This document shows, piece by piece, positions 1 through 60,000 of a stretch of DNA of 60,000 nt. The translations under genes and the position numbers were made by a program. A model generated the notes under the pieces. The model had not been told where the DNA came from. It worked only from the letters and a program-made list of their open reading frames with translations, and ran no database searches. This DNA comes from Liolophura sinensis (taxonomy: Eukaryota; Mollusca; Polyplacophora; Chitonida; Chitonidae), in the NCBI RefSeq assembly GCF_032854445.1, contig NC_088295.1:26029385-26089384 (forward strand). Reading direction: 5' to 3'. How positions within the stretch are numbered: the first letter of the stretch is position 1; each line of letters starts with the position of its first letter.

Positions 1-865
1 TCTGTCGCTTTCTATTATACATTCCGCATAATGCTTGAAACGTAGTAATAGTTATGACATTGATGTAGTCATAAATACAAGTGTCACTGACAGCGCTCGC
101 CATCAAACGACAAAACGATCCCAGGTTGCGCAAAAATACATAAAGTAGTTCCCCCTTTAGCAACCCGTCGAATATAACAAATGTCAGAGTTCATGAGAGC
201 ACCTATGTTCATGTTGAGGAAAAAGTGTTGAAGTGTCCTCTAAGAAAAGGACGTAGAGTTTAACTGACTGTGATGCATACAATTCAGTCGACGGTAAAGA
301 CTATGTTTTGCTGCGCGAGTGCTTGGCGTCATTTGATGCAATTTGGCTGTCAAACTTCTACTTCGGGTCATCACAGAAACAGACAGACGTGGTGGGTTAA
401 ACGTCCAACGAGAAAGAAAATCATCGCTTCACATGTCACATTATCAACTCCATAAACTTATATTATAATCTGAGGATATCCCAGCAGAATATAATACTAA
501 CAATATTCTCTTTGAAGCACATACATCTGTTCGCTTGTTGACATTCATTTGCAGCTGAGCGTGACGAAACAAGTTTGTAACACTATGTACAGTTGCAGGG
601 TGTTCGAACAGTGACAAGGTCATAAAAGCGGATTAATAAAGAGATTATGTTTATTCTAAGGCTTATACAGCAAGGATATCGGGTCAGAGTGTGTTATGAA
701 GAACGAATGGCCATTAGCAACGGATTACTGGCGAGATTAAGACCATGATTTGATCTTGACTTGACCAACTTTACAGCTAGCTGATTCCTGTGAATACGCT
801 TCGACAGCACCCTGTGTAAATTCTGAATTCTTAGAATTGTAGCCCAACAGATAGTGTTAATTTTC
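1..865. other. Sequence upstream of the left-hand plus-strand gene
   Basis: No convincing coding exon, RNA gene or repeat is visible. It lies directly 5' of the first exon placed for the plus-strand gene, so promoter, 5' UTR or an earlier exon could be here, but I see no TATA box or splice pair that would settle it. The short open frame at 270-455 has no coding character. Confidence 0.4.
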
Positions 866-3485
866 ATGATGTTACGCTCTGAGAAAACCTCCTTACAAAA
901 TCAGACAGGTCAAGGGAAGTGTGCTGCCACAATATTAACTGAAAGCGGCTGGCATTACCCTGTAATCAATGAGAGGAGCTACAGAGATAGACGTCGTGCA
1001 GAGACTGCACCGTTTAACACGGGACGCGGCGCTAGACCCATGCACACCTCAACGCTGTCAGTTGCCAAACCACCGTGGGATCCAGTGACAGGCTTTAGTA
1101 CCACTAATAAACAGGTAACTTCTAAAAGGCTCTTCATGCAGTTGTTACCTTTAAGTCTATGTACCATTTCTGGTGGTGAAGTTTATTGGGGGTTACCTGT
1201 ATTACCTTACGGCGGGGTTGGTGGTTATAGACGTAATTATAATGTTTGAAAGACAGGGTTTTGATTTAGCTATACCGGCATATAACTTTCTTATATTGTT
1301 ACTGCTGTGAAATTATATTTTTACTGTTGGTCTTTTTGCTCTTGCTTTTTGCTTTTTGCATTTAGAAAGAGTAATTAGCCTACCTATGTGAGGTATGTCT
1401 TTGAGTAAAAAACTTACTATGCATGCTCTGCACATACCTACTTGAGTGTGCGTAAAAGAACTAGAACAAAACAGAAGTTCCTGACATTTATAAAGCTGAA
1501 CTTTTTCAGTACGATAGAGATGAACTTGACCTCATTGGTCAAGAAATAGGGGTCTGCAGTGAACATGCAGGCAGTTTACTAGATACAGAATTACAGCTCT
1601 CCTCCTTTGCATTTATAGCTGTGTGCTGATATACAGAGATACAGTGAGAAAACTGCAGACATTTGGCAGCTCTAGCCCAATTTAAAATGAGGTTATATGA
1701 CATTATGGCGAGTTTTGATTGGAGCAGATATATTATAGCCTTGTTTTAAAGCTTTAATGAATAATTATGCCGTGAAAGGCTGCACAAGACATAGCTTTAA
1801 TGAAAACCAGCGATTATTGAACAGTAGGCCCTTACTTTGTTTCTGTAATGTTCAGCGAAGGATTGTGTCTATGTCTACGTTACCCACTGTCCCGGCCCTG
1901 CAGCTTTCTCGCTGTAGCTCACCCTCTATATCAACCTATGAAAAAGGAGAGCTGCAGCTCTGTATCTAGTGGTTTACTTATCCCTTTTAACTGAATAACT
2001 GAGTTATATACATGTAGGTCATGTAGATCACAGTTGCAGTGATTTGTTTTGTTTGCATTAATTCCCAGTATTTTGGAGACATCAGAGTGTTAAGTGGAGT
2101 CAGCAGACCAATTAAGTGTAGGTCCATGCATCACAGCCACTTTCAGTTGGGAGAAAAACAGGACTGTTCAGAAAACTGGAACACACAATACAGAAAAACC
2201 TTCATTGAGAACAACATTATACCAGTGAGTGTATTCCATTATATAAATGTTTCTTTCATTTATTGGTGTCATTATGGATAACTAGATGTATTATGAAAGG
2301 ATTGGTTGTTTAGGGATCTTCAAAGAAGTGATTATCCCTAAAGGCTATTGTATATGTACATTTCAGTTCAAAATTTCACTGAAAGGAATTATTTCTTTCC
2401 TTTAGAGAAAATCTCCAGACTAGTTGTCTGAATTAATACCCTTTCAAATCTACAGACCATTTCTTTCAACACCCTTTTTAAAATCCTGTCATCTGCAAAC
2501 TATTTCTCTAAATAAGACAGTTTTCAAAATCCTGTAGTACCAATGATAAGTTTTATGCACCATTTAATGCACAAGCAGTGTAACTCCGAAGAACAAACAT
2601 ATTTCGAAGAAGAATGAATATTCAGTTGCAATGAAGGGGCATTTTTGAGTTGCACTACTGTAATTCTTCAACCTTTTGGCATGTTTGCACGATGTTTATT
2701 CAAGCATGTTCTTAAGGCATTACAAAATTATACCATTGTGAAGCCCTGAAACTGACCAATCCAACCACTGTAGTTTTGTTTCCAAAATTAATTTAAAAAT
2801 GTGCATAAATGCGCACTAAAAGTTGCTCTTTCACATGCAAAAAGGTTGAGGAATTAGGGTACTTGTTTAACACATGTTTTCCCCCATGCTTTTTGGCAGA
2901 TGTGCATGTAGTTTTAATTATAGTTCTTGTGGTAATGTATACAACATTGATTGTGTTGTTGTAATTCCACAGGCAAATCGTCTCCATAAAGTTTCTCTGG
3001 TGAACAGAATAGACCAGACAGAGGGTGGTCAAGTCAAGCAAGTGTTCAGCACTGACCCTAGTCATCCCAGCTATTGGACACAGTACAAGAGGATTCATGA
3101 CAAACTAGGCTATGTGCTGGGCCCTGGCACACAGAGATATAAACCTGTCAAACAACAGTTCAATCTTTTTACAGGTAAGCTGAATCCAGAAATAGTAGAT
3201 CTGAAGTACTGACAACATAGGGTACTTGCACTCTTCGTTCTAGTCCAACTGTTCTGAGTAAACTTGCCTGGTATATGCAGAAAGTTTGAAATGGTCATAC
3301 TTATAGATTGTGGGTCTAATTCTAACTGATAATCTACTATGCAGATCTCTGTAAACAATGATTGTTTTACTCTTACAGGTGAAGTTATTGGCCCCATATG
3401 GAAAGAAGAAAACAAACGCCTTTCTGGTAACCGACTTCTAAGCCATGAACGGCTGAAACCAGAGAACAAAATACTGTTGAATTAG
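866..3485 (+). CDS. Uncharacterised four-exon gene, SHFxLG-motif protein, possibly axonemal
   Basis: Exons 866-1114, 2069-2224, 2973-3174 and 3379-3485 (stop TAG 3483-3485) have GT/AG boundaries and matching phases (0, 0, 1). They join to 714 nt, about 237 residues. Exon 1 encodes an Arg/Pro-rich stretch ending TGFSTTNKQ. Exon 2 carries SMHHSHFQLG. Exon 3 has a Tyr/Lys-rich segment including PSYWTQYKRIHDKLG, and exon 4 ends with the basic tail KPENKILLN. The SHFxLG motif with spaced Tyr and Asn residues recalls small microtubule-binding proteins of the ciliary axoneme (SAXO/TEX45-like); that is inference and I cannot name an orthologue. No signal peptide or membrane segment is seen. The ATG at 866 is followed by a second in-frame ATG and is tentative; an upstream exon is possible. 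The gene converges on SMG1. Confidence 0.68.
1115..2068 (+). other. Intron 1 of the plus-strand gene
   Basis: Begins GTAACT after CAG and ends TTCCCAG before 2069. It contains the inverted-repeat element at 1572-1978; the rest is AT-rich and featureless. Confidence 0.65.
1572..1978. repeat. Imperfect inverted repeat, MITE-like
   Basis: The left arm (about 1572-1660) starts with GTTTACTAGATACAG and runs through CAGCTCTCC to CTGCAG. The right arm (about 1899-1978), read on the opposite strand, has the same words in the same order: GTAAACC, CTAGATACAG, CAGCTCTCC, then CTGCAG. The arms are roughly 80-90 bp around a ~240-bp centre with no coding capacity. This fits a non-autonomous DNA transposon or foldback element inside the intron. 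Confidence 0.6.
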
Positions 3486-6400
3486 CATATGAGATGCCTG
3501 AATATATTTCCATCATTGTATAGTAGGTATGCTTCCAACTGAATTCATTTAATCGGTTGTGTAATATGATACTCAGTCTTTTTTTGTTTTGTTTTTTTTT
3601 TGTCGTTTTACTATTGTGGTCAGTTTTATATGTAGAGGAAAGTAAACAGAAGACAAATGGGACTACTTTCAAAACACTTCATAAATCAGTTTTTCATGAC
3701 TTTTCTCATATGTTTTCTCTTATGGCCTTATCACCTAGACAATATCTTTTGTTAAAAAAAAAAAATTCCCAGAAATATGACTTACTAAGTCTTGTGAAAG
3801 TTCACAAACAGCCAAAAGAGCATCTTCGACTGCTTATTGTCACAGAGAATCTTCCATTGGAGTCTTCTGTCATACTGTTGACAACATCGTGGTGCTGGTT
3901 GAAATTTACTTACTAAAATACTATGCTTATACTAATGATGTATGGAAACAGATGTACCTCGATATATATTTTAGAAAATATTTACATTTGTTTTTAAAGA
4001 TTAATTCTGTATGATTTGCCAATGTTAATTTGTATCCAGTACCTGTCTGAAGAAGACAGGATATTTTGACATAAGTGCTTCTAAAGTATTTTCAGTTTGT
4101 AACTCCAGTGTAACGTGAGGTACTCTGGACAAAAAATTCTTAATTACACTGGAAGATACAGCTTTCTGTATACGTTATTATGTATCACCTGCACTGTTAA
4201 ACTTCTCTTAAATTTGTCTGGCATGAAATTCCTTCCTAGTAGTAATTACATATGCATACTTTATCCTTGTGCTGAATGCTTTGTACAATATGTGCATGTG
4301 ATTGTCATGTATTTTTTTTTTTTTTTTGGATCATTCATTTATACATGTGTGTACATGTATAAGTATCCTGATTGATTCAGCTTTATAAGCATATTGCACT
4401 GATATAAATGTCTTGCTTGTGGATGTTGGTTATTAAAAATAATATTTCATGAAAAAGAACAAAAGTATTGCTATAACTTTTTGCTGCCTGGACATGAATT
4501 TACTTCATTCTGTCAGTGTACATGTATGTGTTTATTTGAGTTGATTGTTTATGACACCATACTGAACAAATTTTTCACTGAAGCTGCTTGTGACATTCAG
4601 ATATCTTCGTGCAGACAAGTGGTCTTCAACAAACGTTAGACTCCACAAATAACCACTCGAGGGATGTCATTTCTTGTCCCTAAGGCCCCACACGCAGTGA
4701 GAGCTGTGGAATGCTCTAAGACTGGGTTTGAACCCACACCTCATGTATCCTAGTGATAGTCTGATAAATGTATTTTTTCTAACTTATCACACACACAACG
4801 ATACATGAAGAACATATTTTGTATGGAAACACAAAACTAACAACCCTAAGACACGACTGTAATTCATATAAACCAAAATTAGGGAGATATGAATCAAGTG
4901 ACATGAATTGTTGAGGTGATACAGTGAATGTAAACAACTATGCTTTATGTGCAGTAGATGCAATTAGTCCCAGTATATCTGTTACTTGGTTTCATCTAAT
5001 GTATGGTTGTAACAGTAGAACCATACAATAGTATCCAACATGTAGGTAGAATTCCTTCTTAATGAAGTGATACACAAAACAAATCATGAGTAAGGAACAA
5101 CAATTGATTCTACTTTAACTATTTATTGAAATCCAGAACATACATACACATGTGGATAAGTAAGGACTGCATATATTTCTCAGACAATTGCTTAATACAC
5201 ACTGCAATATGAATTCAACACAGACTATTGAACTGACACCGAGAAAGGTGGGCTACACTACAGATTTAGAAATGTCAAAACAAGTAAGTTACAAGGAGAT
5301 TAAGAGACTAGAAATGTAGAAACAAACATGGAGACAAAACATATTCATATCTGGTAAACATTCTTAATAGATGAATGAGAGACAAATAATAAGCAGCTCA
5401 TTCTGACAGAATTGAAAATTTATGAAGTAACCAATATATCTCTGATAAAAATTATTTCATAGAAGGAAAGTGATAAAGACCGGCCGTTTTGTTTACTAAA
5501 GTTTTAAGTTATACAGAAATACAATGACATTATCCCAATAATGTACCATAAAGGTAATGGAGCTGTACAGTCTCTCTCTTTTGAAACAAACATTACCTAT
5601 AAGTGTTGGTTATTGAAACTGTATCAGACTATGGCTCTTTGCAGAAGTTCATGTAATTTGAATAAAGAATTTATTTGTTAAGAGCAGTTTGCCTTGTGAT
5701 TTAACCTGTGTGTGTATTGATAAAACACAGCATACAGTAATAATTCATGTAGCAATACTTGAAACTTAATAACAAATCTATCTACTTTTCTCAAAGATTA
5801 ATAATTAAGTGTCAGATTTCAGAACTTGTTACTTTTTAGACATATTCTCTTAAAATTTTAAACCACGCATTCTTGTAAATAATGTTTATTTTCAATTTTT
5901 TTTTTACTTTTTATTTTTTTTTGTGTATGTGTTAGTTATTTTCTCTCATATACAATAATTGTGCACCATATTATGTAATATATTAGTACATTCAAAGACC
6001 ATACCACCAGTTCAACCACACCCACAAACAATATTCAACATTTACCTCATACAAGACAGGAGAGGCATAAAAAAGAGAAAAAAAATTGAAGTAATGAAAC
6101 ACACAGAAAGACGTAAAAAAAAAAAAAAACATTAAATCTAGGAATTCGCTTCAGATTTAATAATAACAGTAATTGTTCATTTCGATGTTATTAAATTTAT
6201 TTGAAAGGAGTAAAGTGTTATATTAATGCAAATGCAAATTCTCCCAGAGAACCTTTCATATATTAAGTAAATTGTTTTCCGGTATACCATAACACTGAAC
6301 TGTTGTAAAGAGAGAAACTTAGAGATCAAACTTTTTTTCCAATAAAACACATATGAGAGCAAATTACATATATATTTTGAGTGGGGGACGTGAAAAAAAA

Positions 6401-7547
6401 TTTGGTTTACAGAAATATTATGGCAGAAATCTTTTCCACTGCATTATATTTTCCACAGATTTCTGAAATTATAGCCTACTAAACCTGATTAAACTCAATA
6501 GCATTAAAGACAAACTACAAGAAAAAAAAAAGTGCTATACCAAGCGTGCATACCCTAATACCAAAACACCTAAAGCCAAAGAAAAAAAATCAAAAAAAAA
6601 AAAAACCAAAGCATCAAACTGATGTTTACTGTTACTATCACAAGAAAACACAAATTTAGATACTCCAATAGATGTAAATGGATATTTGAAATAATCCATG
6701 GCAAAGAATTTGCACTTTTATAAGTTCTCTTCCATTAAAACTTTTGTAGTTATATGTAATACTTGGGGATACAAAGTATGTGTATCCTTCATCACTGGGG
6801 CATTGGCAGCCTTCTAACAGATGGTACATTGGGCATTTACACTAAACATCAATGCTCCACTTGAGTACACTGCATGAACAAAATTTAGGAAAAAAGGGGG
6901 GAATAATCCTTTCCTATTTTGATTGAAGCTCGCAGCTGAAACTTGTTCCCCCTTCCCCCCTGAGGTGATAAAACTTTCCTTTAGCTTTCTTTTTTAAACT
7001 CTTCTGGGAAGCCAAGATTCCCATTTGACACTCAATTGCTGAATTCTTTCTCAATGTCCTTCACAAAATGTTGAAAACCTGTCCTCTATCTGAACTCCCC
7101 AGGTTGACCTGTGCAGTCTCCTGTCAGGTCAGGAGTTTAACACCCACAGTTACCTTCCCTGGGTGACCTCCTCCACCCTCCAGAACATCCCAGTGAGAAG
7201 CTTTAGCCAGGAGGAGCTGTCTAGACTCTTCTGCTGCAGTCGAGACCTCAAAACCAAAAGCAAAGTATACTCTCATATTGTAGGGCCCACAGGCCGGGCC
7301 CTGAGAGATCCTTTCACCCAGGTTTGCTTATTGCTCTTGACAGGGCTGGCCACCTGGAGGTGGCTATTCTTTAAGGAGGTGGGTCGTGGATCTTATTGTA
7401 GTAGCAGTAGTTCACTTCCTCTCTCTTTCTTCCCTTCTCATATTCCCTGACGTGTACAGAGGTCAGGGCTTTGAGAGGGTACTGCTAGAGGCTACTGCTC
7501 TGTGTAGGTAGAAACCAGACGTAGTCGTCTCTCTACATGAGTGACGT
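3486..7547. other. Intergenic space and 3' UTRs between convergent genes
   Basis: AT-rich sequence rich in A and T runs (for example near 4314-4327, 5890-5930 and 6117-6130). It should contain the 3' UTR of the plus-strand gene and that of SMG1 on the minus strand. Possible poly(A) signals are ATTAAA at 4432 (plus) and AATAAA read on the minus strand at 6196-6201; neither is proven. The frame at 3557-3916 is hydrophobic only because of a T-rich stretch and I do not call it. The one coding-like patch, 7103-7321, is listed separately. Confidence 0.55.
7103..7321 (+). other. Orphan exon-like open stretch on the plus strand
   Basis: A GC-richer patch in AT-rich surroundings. It reads open in one frame for 73 codons from after an AG acceptor (CTGAACTCCCCAG) to a CAG|GTTTGC donor. 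The peptide includes SYLPWVTSSTLQNIPVRSFS and QEELSRLFCCSRDLK, and its codon choice resembles the SMG1 exons. No partner exon was found nearby on this strand and I do not recognise the protein. It could be an exon of an overlapping gene, a relic of a duplicated gene, or chance within the SMG1 3' UTR. Confidence 0.35.
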
Positions 7548-59759
<52,212 letters not shown>

Positions 59760-60000
59760 CTGTAAGGAAGAAGGAGAACATTATACACATTAACTGATGG
59801 CACGATTTCTAATGCTGCATATACCAACAAATGTACACGTAAATAAATCTTTTCATTAACACCTCAATGTACACTTTTAAAGAAATTCAAAGTTCCAAAA
59901 ATCTATTCTAGTTAGTCTTTTTAACTAACTGTAAGCGTTAATAACTCCCATGACTTAACCACATCAAAGTATTACACCACTAGGCTGTTCTAGATAAAAC
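59760..60000 (-). other. SMG1: Edge of window, SMG1 intron
   Basis: Non-coding sequence upstream of the acceptor CCTTACAG of exon 59565-59759. The rest of SMG1 continues off the window. Confidence 0.7.

Noticed and set aside
3110-3672. Minus-strand frames of 95-119 codons
   Set aside because: They overlap exons 3 and 4 of the plus-strand gene in antisense and show no coding character.
3557-3916. 119-codon frame with a hydrophobic start on the plus strand
   Set aside because: The hydrophobic run comes from a T-rich stretch in the likely 3' UTR; no splice structure, start context or homology.

Overview
The window is animal nuclear DNA: AT-rich, intron-dense, with several families of tRNA-derived SINEs, TIR elements and many ACATGTA-type words. 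The SINE types and the word composition fit a lophotrochozoan (mollusc or brachiopod); that placement is inference, since no species marker is present.

Most of the window (7548-59759, minus strand) is the 3' part of one very large gene, SMG1, the PI3K-like kinase that phosphorylates UPF1 in nonsense-mediated mRNA decay (NMD). I placed 42 coding exons by reading splice sites and protein similarity. They join in one open frame of 5,760 nt, about 1,919 residues plus stop. The order along the minus strand is FAT region (59.8-52.9 kb), kinase domain (52.7-45.4 kb, then 30.2 kb), the long SMG1-specific C-terminal insertion region (29.2-10.0 kb) and the FATC tail (9.2-7.5 kb). The first ~1,700 residues must lie beyond position 60000.

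A 15.2-kb intron inside the kinase-coding part (30198-45407), far longer than the others, holds two intronless seven-transmembrane receptor genes in the same orientation as SMG1. One (33606-34628) is a canonical class A, adenosine-receptor-like GPCR. The other (38788-39846) is a divergent relative that has lost the usual sodium-site, DRY, CWxP and NPxxY residues although its frame is intact.

At the left edge a four-exon plus-strand gene (866-3485) converges on SMG1. It encodes a ~237-residue uncharacterised protein whose SHFxLG-type motif resembles axonemal microtubule-associated proteins. Between the two genes (3486-7547) is mostly AT-rich non-coding DNA, except for one GC-richer, exon-like open stretch on the plus strand (7103-7321).

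Mobile and repeated DNA: a Tc1-type transposon (17852-19510) with perfect 27-bp ends, a TA duplication and a transposase broken by one frameshift; at least a dozen copies of a tRNA-derived SINE; two other dispersed families; hairpin/MITE-like elements; and several minisatellites. Three minisatellites (27.0-27.3, 17.3-19.5 and 55.2-55.6 kb) lie against SMG1 exon 3' ends. The 49-bp array at 55.2-55.6 kb copies the exon's 5' splice site repeatedly, with an in-frame stop immediately after the first donor, a configuration that could create NMD-sensitive isoforms of the NMD kinase itself.
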